Positions 48,922-63,400 of a stretch of DNA of 64,000 bases are shown here, in pieces. The stretch lies in NCBI GenBank assembly GCA_039707655.1, contig CM077665.1, positions 448,011,531-448,075,530 on the forward strand. The letters are read 5' to 3'. Each line of letters opens with the position of its first letter. Positions within the stretch are counted from its first letter, which is position 1. This DNA is from Elymus sibiricus. Its lineage: Eukaryota > Streptophyta > Magnoliopsida > Poales > Poaceae. The notes beneath the pieces are model-generated. The model did no database searches, was not told the DNA's origin, and worked only from the letters and a program-made list of their open reading frames with translations. A program made the position numbers and the translations under genes.

Positions 48922-51298
48922 TGCATCCAGTTTTCCCGTAACCCTCTCAACTTTTTAGCACATGCTATGTGGCTGAAATTATGATACCATGCCAATTTTC
49001 AACCATTTCAGAGTTCATTTGCATTGCTGTTCAATCTCAGGGTCTTCTTAGCTCAAAATAAATCATGAAATGCATGAAAAATAGCAAGTGAAGTCAGAAA
49101 AGGGTTGAAAAGTGATGATGTGGCTTTGAATGGTGCATATTGAATGTAGAAAAAGTCTTGAGTTAAAATATGTTTAAAAATATGAAATTCCTTTGTAATA
49201 GACATGTTTTCGTCCGAAACCCTGATACTTCGAAGGAGATTGTCCAGTTTCTACACGAAGTACATCCAGTTTTTCCCGTAACCGTCTCAACTTTTTAGCA
49301 CGTGCTATGTGGGTGAAATTATGACACCATGCCAATTTTCAACCATTCCAGAGTTCATTTGCAGTGCTTTTCAATCTCAGGGTCATCTTAGCTCAAAATA
49401 AATCATGAAATGCATGAAAAATAGCAAATGAAGTCAGAAAAGGGTTGAAAAGTGATGATGTGGCTTTTAATGGTGCATATTGAATGCAGAAAAAGTCTTG
49501 AGTTAAAATATGTTTAAAATATGAAATCCCTTTGTAATAGACGAGTTTTCGTCCGAAACCCTGATACTTCGAAGGAGATTGTCCAGTTTGTACACGAAGT
49601 GCATCCAGTTTTTCCCGTAACCCTCTCAACTTTTTAGCACATGCTATGTGGGTGAAATTATGATACCATGCCAATTTTCAACGATTTCAGAGTTCATTTG
49701 TAGTGCTTTTCAATCTCAGGGTCATCTTAGCTCAAAATAAATCATGAAATGCATGAAAAATAGCAAATGAAGTCAGAAAAGGGTTGAAAAGTGATGATGT
49801 GGCTTTTAATGGTGCATATTGAATGCAGAAAAAGTCTTGAGTTAAAATATGTTTAAAATATGAAATCCCTCTGTAATAGACGAGTTTTCGTCCGAAACCC
49901 TGATACTTCGAAGGAGATTGTCCAGTTTGTACACGAAGTGCATCCAGTTTTAACCGTAACTTTCTCCACCTTTTAGCACATGCTATGTGGGTGAAATTAT
50001 GATACCATGCCAATTTTCAACCATTTCAGAGTTCATTTGCAGTGCTTTTCAATTTCAGGGTCATCTTAGCTCAAAATAAATCATGAAATGCATGAAAAAT
50101 AGCAAATGAAGTCAGAAAAGGGTTGAAAAGTGATAATGTGTCTTTGAATGGTGCATATTGAATGCAGAAAAAGTCTTGAGTTAAAATATGTTTAAAAATA
50201 TGAAATCCCTTTGTAATAGACATGTTTTCGTCCGAAACCCTGATACTTCGAAGGAGATTGTCCAGTTTCTACACGAAGTACATCCAGTTTTTCCCGTAAC
50301 CCTCTCAACTTTTTAGCACATGCTATGTGGCTGAAATTATGATACCATGACAATTTTCAACCATTCCAGAGTTCATTTGCAGTGCTTTTCAATCTCAGGG
50401 TCATCTTAGCTCAAAATAAATCATGAAATGCATGAAAAATAGCAAATGAAGTCAGAAAAGGGTTGAAAAGTGATGATGTGGCTTTGAATGGTGCATATTG
50501 AATGCAGAAAAAGTCTTGAGTTAAAATATGTTTAAAAATATGAAATCCCTTTGTAATAGACATGTTTTCGTCCGAAATCCTAATACTTCGAAGGAGATTG
50601 TCCAGTTTCTACACGAAGTACATCCAGTTTTTCCCGTAACCCTCTCAACTTTTTAGCACATGCTATGTGGGTGAAATTATGATACCATGACAATTTTCAA
50701 CCATTCCAGAGTTCATTTGCAGTGCTTTTCAATCTCAGGGTCATCTTAGCTCAAAATAAATCATGAAATGCATGAAAAATAGCAAATGAAGTCAGAAAAG
50801 GGTTGAAAAGTGATGATGTGGCTTTGAATGGTGCATATTGAATGCAGAAAAAGTCTTGAGTTAAAATATGTTTAAAAATATGAAATCCCTTTGTAATAGA
50901 CATGTTTTCGTCCGAAACCCTAATACTTCGAAGGAGATTGTCCAGTTTCTACACGAAGTACATCCAGTTTTTCCTGTAACCCTCTCAACTTTTTAGCACA
51001 TGCTATGTGGGTGAAATTATGATACCATACCAATTTTCAACCATTCCAGAGTTCATTTGCAGTGCTTTTCAATCTCAGGGTCATCTTAGCTCAAAATAAA
51101 TCATGAAATGCATGAAAAATTGCAAATGAAGTCAGAAAAGGGTTGAAAAGTGATGATGTGGCTTTGAATGGTGCATATTGAATGCAGAAAAAGTCTTGAG
51201 TTAAAATATGTTTAAAAATATGAAATCCCTTTGTAATAGACGAGTTTTCGTCCGAAACCCAGATACTTCGAAGGAGATTGTCCAGTTTGTACATGAAG
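48922..51298. repeat. HOR unit 19: 7 monomers, mosaic of three lineages
   Basis: This unit is 2,377 bp with M1 to M7 in order. M1 and the start of M2 carry the marks of unit 13 ('tgctgttc', 'aatgtag', 'aaccgtctc'). M3 and M4 carry those of units 6, 12 and 18 ('ttttaaccg', 'ttctccac', 'atgtgtc'), with private 'tttgtagtg' and 'ccaccttt'. M6 and M7 (50619-51298) are the copy of the first 680 bases of the window. The unit thus records at least two joins and carries the start of the 50.6-kb duplicate. Confidence 0.8.
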
Positions 51299-54200
51299 TG
51301 CATCCAGTTTTCCCGTAACCCTCTCAACTTTTTAGCACATGCTATGTGGCTGAAATTATGATACCATGCCAATTTTCAACCATTTCAGAGTTCATTTGCA
51401 TTGCTTTTCAATCTCAGGGTCTTCTTAGCTCAAAATAAATCATGAAATGCATGAAAAATAGCAAATGAAGTCAGAAAAGGGTTGAAAAGTGATGATGTGG
51501 CTTTTAATGGTGCATATTGAATGCAGAAAAAGTCTTGAGTTAAAATATGTTTAAAATATGAAATCCCTTTGTAATAGACGAGTTTTCGTCCGAAACCCTA
51601 ATACTTCGAAGGAGATTGTCCAGTTTGTACACGAAGTGCATCCAGTTTTTCCCGTAACTTTCTCAACTTTTTAGCACATGCTATGTGGGTGAAATTATGA
51701 TACCATGCCAATTTTCAACCATTTCAGAGTTCAATTGCAGTGCTTTTCAATTTCAGGGTCATCTTAGCTCAAAATAAATCATGAAATGCATGAAAAATAG
51801 CAAATGAAGTCAGAAAAGGGTTGAAAAGTGATAATGTGGCTTTGAATGGTGCATATTGAATGCAGAAAAAGTCTTGAGTTAAAATATGTTTAAAAATATG
51901 AAATCCCTTTGTAATAGACATGTTTTCGTCCGAAACCCTGATACTTCGAAGGAGATTGTCCAGTTTCTACACGAAGTACATCCAGTTTTTCCCGTAACCC
52001 TCTCAACTTTTTACCACATGCTATGTGGCTGAAATTATGATACCATGACAATTTTCAACCATTCTAGAGTTCATTTGCAGTGCTTTTCAATCTCAGGGTC
52101 ATCTTAGCTCAAAATAAATCATGAAATGCATGAAAAATAGCAAATGAAGTCAGAAAAGGGTTGAAAAGTGATGATGTGGCTTTGAATGGTGCATATTGAA
52201 TGCAGAAAAAGTCTTGAGTTAAAATATGTTTAAAAATATGAAATCCCTTTGTAATAGACATGTTTTCGTCCGAAACCCTGATACTTCGAAGGAGATTGTC
52301 CAGTTTCTACACGAAGTACATCCAGTTTTTCCCGTAACCCTCTCAACTTTTTAGCACGTGCTATGTGGGTGAAATTATGACACCATGCCAATTTTCAACC
52401 ATTCCAGAGTTCATTTGCAGTGCTTTTCAATCTCAGGGTCATCTTAGCTCAAAATAAATCATGAAATGCATGAAAAATAGCAAATGAAGTCAGAAAAGGG
52501 TTGAAAAGTGATGATGTGGCTTTTAATGGTGCATATTGAATGTAGAAAAAGTCTTGAGTTAAAATATGTTTAAAAATATGAAATCCCTTTCTAATAGACG
52601 AGTTTTCGTCCGAAACCCTGATACTTCGAAGGAGATTGTCCAGTTTGTACACGAAGTGCATCCAGTTTTTCCCGTAACCCTCTCAACTTTTTAGCACATG
52701 CTATGTGGGTGAAATTAGGATACCATGCCAATTTTCAACCATTTCAGAGTTTATTTGCAGTGCTTTTCAATCTCAGGGTCATCTTACCTCAAAATAAATC
52801 ATGAAATGCATGAAAAATAGCAAATGAAGTCAGAAAAGGGTTGAAAAGTGATGATGTGGCTTTGAATGGTGCATATTGAATGCAGAAAAAGTCTTGAGTT
52901 AAAATATGTTTAAAAATATGAAATCCCTTTGTAATAGACATGTTTTCGTCCGAAACCCTGATACTTCGAAGGAGATTGTCCAGTTTCTACACGAAGTACA
53001 TCCAGTTTTTCCCGTAACCCTCTCAACTTTTTAGCACATGCTATGTGGCTGAAATTATGATACCATGACAATTTTCAACCATTCCAGAGTTCATTTGCAG
53101 TGCTTTTCAATCTCAGGGTCATCTTAGCTCAAAATAAATCATGAAATGCATGAAAAATAGCAAATGAAGTCAGAAAAGGGTTGAAAAGTGATGATGTGGC
53201 TTTGAATGGTGCATATTGAATGCAGAAAAAGTCTTGAGTTAAAATATGTTTAAAAATATGAAATCCCTTTGTAATAGACATGTTTTCGTCCGAAACCCTG
53301 ATACTTCGAAGGAGATTGTCCAGTTTCTACACGAAGTACATCCAGTTTTTCCCGTAACCCTCTCAACTTTTTAGCACGTGCTATGTGGGTGAAATTATGA
53401 CACCATGCCAATTTTCAACCATTCCAGAGTTCATTTGCAGTGCTTTTCAATCTCAGGGTCATCTTAGCTCAAAATAAATCATGAAATGCATGAAAAATAG
53501 CAAATGAAGTCAGAAAAGGGTTGAAAAGTGATGATGTGGCTTTTAATGGTGCATATTGAATGTAGAAAAAGTCTTGAGTTAAAATATGTTTAAAAATATG
53601 AAATCCCTTTCTAATAGACGAGTTTTCGTCCGAAACCCTGATACTTCGAAGGAGATTGTCCAGTTTGTACACGAAGTGCATCCAGTTTTTCCCGTAACCC
53701 TCTCAACTTTTTAGCACATGCTATGTGGGTGAAATTAGGATACCATGCCAATTTTCAACCATTTCAGAGTTTATTTGCAGTGCTTTTCAATCTCAGGGTC
53801 ATCTTACCTCAAAATAAATCATGAAATGCATGAAAAATAGCAAATGAAGTCAGAAAAGGGTTGAAAAGTGATGATGTGGCTTTGAATGGTGCATATTGAA
53901 TGCAGAAAAAGTCTTGAGTTAAAATATGTTTAAAAATATGAAATCCCTTTGTAATAGACATGTTTTCGTCCGAAACCCTGATACTTCGAAGGAGATTGTC
54001 CAGTTTCTACACGAAGTACATCCAGTTTTTCCCGTAACCCTCTCAACTTTTTAGCACATGCTATGTGGCTGAAATTATGATACCATGACAATTTTCAACC
54101 ATTCCAGAGTTCATTTGCAGTGCTTTTCAATCTCAGGGTCATCTTAGCTCAAAATAAATCATGAAATGCATGAAAAATAGCAAATGAAGTCAGAAAAGGG

Positions 54201-56734
54201 TTGAAAAGTGATGATGTGGCTTTGAATGGTGCATATTGAATGCAGAAAAAGTCTTGAGTTAAAATATGTTTAAAAATATGAAATCTCTTTGTAATAGACA
54301 TGTTTTCGTCCGAAACCCTGATACTTCGAAGGAGATTGTCCAGTTTCTACACGAAGTACATCCAGTTTTTCCCGTAACCCTCTCAACTTTTTAGCACGTG
54401 CTATGTGGGTGAAATTATGACACCATGCCAATTTTCAACCATTCCAGAGTTCATTTGCAGTGCTTTTCAATCTCAGGGTCATCTTAGCTCAAAATAAATC
54501 ATGAAATGCATGAAAAATAGCAAATGAAGTCAGAAAAGGGTTGAAAAGTGATGATGTGGCTTTTAATGGTGCATATTGAATGTAGAAAAAGTCTTGAGTT
54601 AAAATATGTTTAAAAATATGAAATCCCTTTGTAATAGACGAGTTTTCGTCCGAAACCCTGATACTTCGAAGGAGATTGTCCAGTTTGTACACGAAGTGCA
54701 TCCAGTTTTTCCCGTAACCCTCTCAACTTTTTAGCACATGCTATGTGGGTGAAATTAGGATACCATGCCAATTTTCAACCATTTCAGAGTTTATTTGCAG
54801 TGCTTTTCAATCTCAGGGTCATCTTACCTCAAAATAAATCATGAAATGCATGAAAAATAGCAAATGAAGTCAGAAAAGGGTTGAAAAGTGATGATGTGGC
54901 TTTGAATGGTGCATATTGAATGCAGAAAAAGTCTTGAGTTAAAATATGTTTAAAAATATGAAATCCCTTTGTAATAGACATGTTTTCGTCCGAAACCCTG
55001 ATACTTCGAAGGAGATTGTCCAGTTTCTACACGAAGTACATCCAGTTTTTCCCGTAACCCTCTCAACTTTTTAGCACGTGCTATGTGGGTGAAATTATGA
55101 CACCATGCCAATTTTCAACCATTCCAGAGTTCATTTGCAGTGCTTTTCAATCTCAGGGTCATCTTAGCTCAAAATAAATCATGAAATGCATGAAAAATAG
55201 CAAATGAAGTCAGAAAAGGGTTGAAAAGTGATGATGTGGCTTTTAATGGTGCATATTGAATGCAGAAAAAGTCTTGAGTTAAAATATGTTTAAAAATATG
55301 AAATCCCTTTGTAATAGACGAGTTTTCGTCCGAAACCCTGATACTTCGAAGGAGATTGTCCAGTTTGTACACGAAGTGCATCCAGTTTTTCCCGTAACCC
55401 TCTCAACTTTTTAGCACATGCTATGTGGGTGAAATTATGATACCATGCCAATTTTCAACGATTTCAGAGTTCATTTGCAGTGCTTTTCAATCTCAGGGTC
55501 ATCTTAGCTCAAAATAAATCATGAAATGCATGAAAAATAGCAAATGAAGTCAGAAAAGGGTTGAAAAGTGATGATGTGGCTTTTAATGGTGCATATTGAA
55601 TGCAGAAAAAGTCTTGAGTTAAAATATGTTTAAAATATGAAATCCCTTTGTAATAGACGAGTTTTCGTCCGAAACCCTGATACTTCGAAGGAGATTGTCC
55701 AGTTTGTACACGAAGTGCATCCAGTTTTTCCCGTAACTTTCTCAACTTTTTAGCACATGCTATGTGGGTGAAATTATGATACCATGCCAATTTTCAACCA
55801 TTTCAGAGTTCAATTGCAGTGCTTTTCAATTTCAGGGTCATCTTAGCTCAAAATAAATCATGAAATGCATGAAAAATAGCAAATGAAGTCAGAAAAGGGT
55901 TGAAAAGTGATAATGTGGCTTTGAATGGTGCATATTGAATGCAGAAAAAGTCTTGAGTTAAAATATGTTTAAAAATATGAAATCCCTTTGTAATAGACAT
56001 GTTTTCGTCCGAAACCCTCATACTTCGAAGGAGATTGTCCAGTTTCTACACGAAGTACATCCAGTTTTTCCCGTAACCCTCTCAACTTTTAGCACATGCT
56101 ATGTGGCTGAAATTATGATACCATGACAATTTTCAACCATTCCAGAGTTCATTTGCAGTGCTTTTCAATCTCAGGGTCATCTTAGCTCAAAATAAATCAT
56201 GAAATGCATGAAAAATAGCAAATGAAGTCAGAAAAGGGTTGAAAAGTGATGATGTGGCTTTGAATGGTGCATATTGACTGCAGAAAAAGTCTTGAGTTAA
56301 AATATGTTTAAAAATATGAAATCCCTTTGTTATAGACATGTTTTCGTCCGAAACCCTAATACTTCGAAGGAGATTGTCCAGTTTCTACACGAAGTACATC
56401 CAGTTTTTCCCGTAACCCTCTCAACTTTTTAGCACATGCTATGTGGGTGAAATTATGATACCATGCCAATTTTCAACCATTCCAGAGTTCATTTGCAGTG
56501 CTTTTCAATCTCAGGGTCATCTTAGCTCAAAATAAATCATGAAATGCATGAAAAATAGCAAATGAAGTCAGAAAAGGGTTGAAAAGTGATGATGTGGCTT
56601 TGAATGGTGCATATTGAATGCAGAAAAAGTCTTGAGTTAAAATATGTTTAAAAATATGAAATCCCTTTGTAATAGACGAGTTTTCGTCCGAAACCCTGAT
56701 ACTTCGAAGGAGATTGTCCAGTTTGTACATGAAG
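51299..56734. repeat. HOR unit 20: 16 monomers, copy of unit 1
   Basis: This unit is 5,436 bp. It contains the same three tandem copies of the 1,020-bp block (51977-55036), including copy-specific changes such as 'ttaccacatg', 'cattctag' and 'aaatctct'. The amplification therefore came before the 50.6-kb duplication. Confidence 0.85.
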
Positions 56735-59700
56735 TGCATCCAGTTTTCCCATAACCCTCTCAACTTTTTAGCACATGCTATGTGGCTGAAATTATGATAC
56801 CATGCCAATTTTCAACCATTTCAGAGTTCATTTGCATTGCTTTTCAATCTTAGGGTCTTCTTAGCTCAAAACAAATCATGAAATGCATGAAAAATAGCAA
56901 GTGAAGTCAGAAAAGGGTTGAAAAGTGATGATGTGGCTTTGAATGGTGCATATTGAATGCAGAAAAAGTCTTGAGTTAAAATATGTTTAAAAATATGAAA
57001 TTCCTTTGTAATAGACATGTTTTCGTCCGAAACCCTGATACTTCGAAGGAGATTGTCCAGTTTCTACACGAAGTACATCCAGTTTTTCCCGTAACCCTCT
57101 CAACTTTTTAGCACGTGCTATGTGGGTGAAATTATGACACCATGCCAATTTTCAACCATTCCAGAGTTCATTTGCAGTGCTTTTCAATCTCAGGGTCATC
57201 TTAGCTCAAAATAAATCATGAAATGCATGAAAAATAGCAAATGAAGTCAGAAAAGGGTTGAAAAGTGATGATGTGGCTTTTAATAGTGCAAATTGAATGC
57301 AGAAAAAGTCTTGAGTTAAAATATGTTTAAAAATATGAAATCCCTTTGTAATAGACGAGTTTTCGTCCGAAACCCTGATACTTCGAAGGAGATTGTCCAG
57401 TTTGTACACGAAGTGCATCCAGTTTTTCCCGTAACCCTCTCAACTTTTTAGCACATGCTATGTGGGTGAAATTATGATACCATGCCAATTTTCAACGATT
57501 TCAGAGTTCATTTGCAGTGCTTTTCAATCTCAGGGTCATCTTAGCTCAAAATAAATCATGAAATGCATGAAAAATAGCAAATTAAGTCAGAAAAGGGTTG
57601 AAAAGTGATGATGTGGCTTTTAATGGTGCATATTGAATGCAGAAAAAGTCTTGAGTTAAAATATGTTTAAAATATGAAATCCCTTTGTAATAGACGAGTT
57701 TTCGTCCGAAACCCTGATACTTCGAAGGAGATTGTCCAGTTTGTACACGAAGTGCATCCAGTTTTTCCCGTAACTTTCTCAACTTTTTAGCACATGCTAT
57801 GTGGGTGAAATTATGATACCATGCCAATTTTCAACCATTTCAGAGTTCAATTGCAGTGCTTTTCAATTTCAGGGTCATCTTAGCTCAAAATAAATCATGA
57901 AATGCATGAAAAATAGCAAATGAAGTCAGAAAAGGGTTGAAAAGTGATAATGTGGCTTTGAATGGTGCATATTGAATGCAGAAAAAGTCTTGAGTTAAAA
58001 TATGTTTAAAAATATGAAATCCCTTTGTAATAGACATGTTTTCGTCCGAAACCCTGATACTTCGAAGGAGATTGTCCTGTTTCTACACGAAGTACATCCA
58101 GTTTTTCCCGTAACCCACTCAACTTTTTAGCACATGCTATGTGGCTGAAATTATGATACCATGACAATTTTCAACCATTCCAGAGTTCATTTGCAGTGCT
58201 TTTCAATCTCAGGGTCATCTTAGCTCAAAATAAATCATGAAATGCATGGAAAATAGCAAATGAAGTCAGAAAAGGGTTGAAAAGTGATGATGTGGCTTTT
58301 AATGGTGCATATTGAATGCAGAAAAAGTCTTGAGTTAAAATATGTTTAAAAATATGAAATTCCTTTGTAATAGACATGTTTTCGTCCGAAACCCTGATAC
58401 TTCGAAGGAGATTGTCCAGTTTCTACACGAAGTACATCCAGTTTTTCCCGTAACCCTCTCAACTTTTTAGCACGTGCTATGTGGGTGAAATTATGACACC
58501 ATGCCAATTTTCAACCATTCCAGAGTTCATTTGCAGTGCTTTTCAATCTCAGGGTCATCTTAGCTCAAAATAAATCATGAAATGCATGAAAAATAGCAAA
58601 TGAAGTCAGAAAAGGGTTGAAAAGTGATGATGTGGCTTTTAATGGTGCAAATTGAATGCAGAAAAAGTCTTGAGTTAAAATATGTTTAAAAATATGAAAT
58701 CCCTTTGTAATAGACGAGTTTTCGCCGAAACCCTGATACTTCGAAGGAGATTGTCCAGTTTGTACACGAAGTGCATCCAGTTTTTCCCGTAACCCTCTCA
58801 ACTTTTTAGCACATGCTATGTGGGTGAAATTATGATACCATGCCAATTTTCAACGATTTCAGAGTTCATTTGCAGTGCTTTTCAATCTCAGGGTCATCTT
58901 AGCTCAAAATAAATCATGAAATGCATGAAAAATAGCAAATGAAGTCAGAAAAGGGTTGAAAAGTGATGATGTGGCTTTTAATGGTGCATATTGAATGCAG
59001 AAAAAGTCTTGAGTCAAAATATGTTTAAAATATGAAATCCCCTTGTAATAGACGAGTTTTCGTCCGAAACCCTGATACTTCGAAGGAGATTGTCCAGTTT
59101 GTACACGAAGTGCATCCAGTTTTTCCCGTAACTTTCTCAACTTTTTAGCACATGCTATGTGGGTGAAATTATGATACCATGCCAATTTTCAACCATTTCA
59201 GAGTTCAATTGCAGTGCTTTTCAATTTCAGGGTCATCTTAGCTCAAAATAAATCATGAAATGCATGAAAAATAGCAAATGAAGTCAGAAAAGGGTTGAAA
59301 AGTGATAATGTGGCTTTGAATGGTGCATATTGAATGCAGAAAAAGTCTTGAGTTAAAATATGTTTAAAAATATGAAATCCCTTTGTAATAGACATGTTTT
59401 CGTCCGAAACCCTGATACTTCGAAGGAGATTGTCCAGTTTCTACACGAAGTACATCCAGTTTTTCCCGTAACCCACTCAACTTTTTAGCACATGCTATGT
59501 GGCTGAAATTATGATACCATGACAATTTTCAACCATTCCAGAGTTCATTTGCAGTGCTTTTCAATCTCAGGGTCATCTTAGCTCAAAATAAATCATGAAA
59601 TGCATGAAAAATAGCAAATGAAGTCAGAAAAGGGTTGAAAAGTGATGATGTGGCTTTTAATGGTGCATATTGAATGCAGAAAAAGTCTTCAGTTAAAATA

Positions 59701-60470
59701 TGTTTAAAAATATGAAATCCCTTTGTAATAGACATGTTTTCGTCCGAAACCCTAATACTTCGAAGGAGATTGTCCAGTTTCTACACGAAGTACATCCAGT
59801 TTTTCCCGTAACCCTCTCAACTTTTTAGCACATGCTATGTAGGGTTAATTATGATACCATGCCAATTTTCAACCATTCCAAAGTTCATTTGCAGTGCTTT
59901 TCAATCTCAGGGTCATCTTAGCTCAAAATAAATCATGAAATGCATGAAAAATAGCAAATGAAGTCAGAAAAGGGTTGAAAAGTGATGATGTGGCTTTGAA
60001 TGGTGCATATTGAATGCAGAAAAAGTCTTGAGTTAAAATATGTTTAAAAATATGAAATCCCTTTGTAATAGACATGTTTTCGTCCGAAACCCTAATACTT
60101 CGAAGGAGATTGTCCAGTTTCTACACGAAGTACATCCAGTTTTTCCCGTAACCCTCTCAACTTTTTAGCACATGCTATGTGGGTGAAATTATGATACCAT
60201 GCCAATTTTCAACCATTCCAGAGTTCATTTGCAGTGCTTTTCAATCTCAGGGTCATCTTAGCTCAAAATAAATCATGAAATGCATGAAAAATAGCAAATG
60301 AAGTCAGAAAAGGGTTGAAAAGTGATGATGTGGCTTTGAATGGTGCATATTGAATGCAGAAAAAGTCTTGAGTTAAAATATGTTTAAAAATATGAAATCC
60401 CTTTGTAATAGACGAGTTTTCGTCCGAAACCCTGATACTTCGAAGGAGATTGTCCAGTTTGTACATGAAG
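56735..60470. repeat. HOR unit 21: 11 monomers, copy of unit 2
   Basis: This unit is 3,736 bp, with the same M2-M5 duplication and the same private marks: 'aattaag' (about 57580), 'gcatggaaaa' (about 58246), 'ttcgccga' (about 58724) and 'gtagggttaatt' (about 59839). It has 'gacacc' at 58497, the usual M2 form, where the left copy has 'gatacc'. Confidence 0.83.
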
Positions 60471-63400
60471 TGCATCCAGTTTTCCCGTAACCCTCTCAAC
60501 TTTTTAGCACATGCTATGTGGCTGAAATTATGATACCATGCCAATTTTCAACCATTTCAGAGTTCATTTGCATTGCTTTTCAATCTCAGGGTCTTCTTAG
60601 CTCAAAATAAATCATGAAATGCATGAAAAATAGCAAGTGAAGTCAGAAAAGGGTTGAAAAGTGATGATGTGGCTTTGAATGCTGCATATTGAATGCAGAA
60701 AAAGTCTTGAGTTAAAATATGTTTAAAAATATGAAATTCCTTTGTAATAGACATGTTTTCGTCCGAAACCCTGATACTTCGAAGGAGATTGTCCAGTTTC
60801 TACACGAAGTACATCCAGTTTTTCCCGTAACCCTCTCAACTTTTTAGCACGTGCTATGTGGGTGAAATTATGACACCATGCCAATTTTCAACCATTCCAG
60901 AGTTCATTTGCAGTGCTTTTCAATCTCAGGGTCATCTTAGCTCAAAATAAATCATGAAATGCATGAAAAATAGCAAATGAAGTCAGAAAAGGGTTGAAAA
61001 GTGATGATGTGGCTTTTAATGGTGCATATTGAATGCAGAAAAAGTCTTGAGTTAAAATATGTTTAAAAATATGAAATCCCTTTGTAATAGACGAGTTTTC
61101 GTCCGAAACCCTGATACTTTGAAGGAGATTGTCCAGTTTGTACAAGAAGTGCATCCAGTTTTTCCCGTAACCCTCTCAACTTTTCAGCTCATGCTATGTG
61201 GCTGAAATTATGATACCATGCCAATTTTCAACCAATTCAGAGTTCATTTGCAGTGCTTTTCAATCTCAGGGTCATCTTAGCTCAAAATAAATCATGAAAT
61301 GCATGAAAAATAGCAAATGAAGTCAGAAAAGGGTTGAAAAGTGATGATGTGGCTTTGAATGGTGCATATTGAATACAGAAAAAGTCTTGAGTTAAAATAT
61401 GTTTAAAATATGAAATCCCTTTTGTAATAGACGAGTTTTCGTCCGAAACCCTGATACTTCGAAGGAGATTGTCCAGTTTGTACACGAAGTGCATCCAGTT
61501 TTTCCCGTAACCCTCTCAACTTTTTAGCACATGCTATGTGGGTGAAATTAGGATACCATGCCAATTTTCAACCATTTCAGAGTTCATTTGCAGTGCTTTT
61601 CAATTTCAGGGTCATCTTAGCTCAAAATAAATCATGAAATGCATGAAAAATAGCAAATGAAGTCAGAAAAGGGTTGAAAAGTGATGATGTGGCTTTTAAT
61701 TGTGCATATTGAATGCAGAAAAAGTCTTGAGTTAAAATATGTTTAAAAATATGAAATCCCTTTGTAATAGACATGTTTTCGTCCGAAACCCTGATACTTC
61801 GAAGGAGATTGTCCAGTTTCTACACGAAGTACATCCAGTTTTTCCCGTAACCCTCTCAACTTTTTAGCACATGCTATGTGGCTGAAATTATGATACCATG
61901 ACAATTTTCAACCATTCCAGAGTTCATTTGCAGTGCTTTTCAATCTCAGGGTCATCTTAGCTCAAAATAAATCATGAAATGCATGAAAAATAGCAAATGA
62001 AGTCAGAAAAGGGTTGAAAAGTGATGATGTGGCTTTTAATGGTGCATATTGAATGCAGAAAAAGTCTTGAGTTAAAATATGTTTAAAATATGAAATCCCT
62101 TTGTAATAGACGAGTTTTCGTCCGAAACCCTGATACTTCGAAGGAGATTGTCCAGTTTGTACACGAAGTGCATCCAGTTTTTCCCGTAACTTTCTCAACT
62201 TTTTAGCACATGCTATGTGGGTGAAATTATGATACCATGCCAATTTTCAACCATCTCAGAGTTCAATTGCAGTGCTTTTCAATTTCAGGGTCATCTTAGC
62301 TCAAAATAAATCATGAAATGCATGAAAAATAGCAAATGAAGTCAGAAAAGGGTTGAAAAGTGATAATGTGGCTTTGAATGGTGCATATTGAATGCAGAAA
62401 AAGTCTTGAGTTAAAATATGTTTAAAAATATGAAATCCCTTTGTAATAGACATGTTTTCGTCCGAAACCCTAATACTTCGAAGGAGATTGTCCAGTTTCT
62501 ACACGAAGTACATCCAGTTTTTCCCGTAACCCACTCAACTTTTTAGCACATGCTATGTGGCTGAAATTATGATACCATGACAATTTTCAACCATTCCAGA
62601 GTTCATTTGCAGTGCTTTTCAATCTCAGGGTCATCTTAGCTCAAAATAAATCATGAAATGCATGAAAAATAGCAAATGAAGTCAGAAAAGGGTTGAAAAG
62701 TGATGATGTGGCTTTTAATGGTGCATATTGAATGCAGAAAAAGTCTTGAGTTAAAATATGTTTAAAAATATGAAATCCCTTTGTAATAGACATGTTTTCG
62801 TCCGAAACCCTAATACTTCGAAGGAGATTGTCCAGTTTCTACACGAAGTACATCCAGTTTTTCCCGTAACCCTCTCAACTTTTTAGCACATGCTATGTGG
62901 GGTTAATTATGATACCTTGCCAATTTTCAACCATTCCAAAGTTCATTTGCAGTGCTTTTCAATCTCAGGGTCATCTTAGCTCAAAATAAATCATGAAATG
63001 CATGAAAAATAGCAAATGAAGTCAGAAAAGGGTTGAAAAGTGATGATGTGGCTTTGAATGGTGCATATTGAATGCAGAAAAAGTCTTGAGTTAAAATATG
63101 TTTAAAAATATGAAATCCCTTTGTAATAGACATGTTTTCGTCCAAAACCCTAATACTTCGAAGGAGATTGTCCAGTTTCTACACGAAGTACATCCAGTTT
63201 TTCCCGTAACCCTCTCAACTTTTTAGCACATGCTATGTGGGTGAAATTATGATACCATGCCAATTTTCAACCATTCCAGAGTTCATTTGCAGTGCTTTTC
63301 AATCTCAGGGTCATCTTAGCTCAAAATAAATCATGAAATGCATGAAAAATAGCAAATGAAGTTAGAAAAGGGTTGAAAAGTGATGATGTGGCTTTGAATG

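Larger units (their letters stand above)
39184..49508. repeat. Right copy of the 14,609-bp-offset duplication
   Basis: This stretch repeats 24575-34899 and contains HOR units 16, 17, 18 and parts of 15 and 19. Its left part is also the second copy of the 4,077-bp tandem duplication, so two events overlap here. Units inside keep all private marks of their partners, for example 'ccagggttc' at about 44595 and 'ttttaaccg' at about 47570. Confidence 0.87.
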
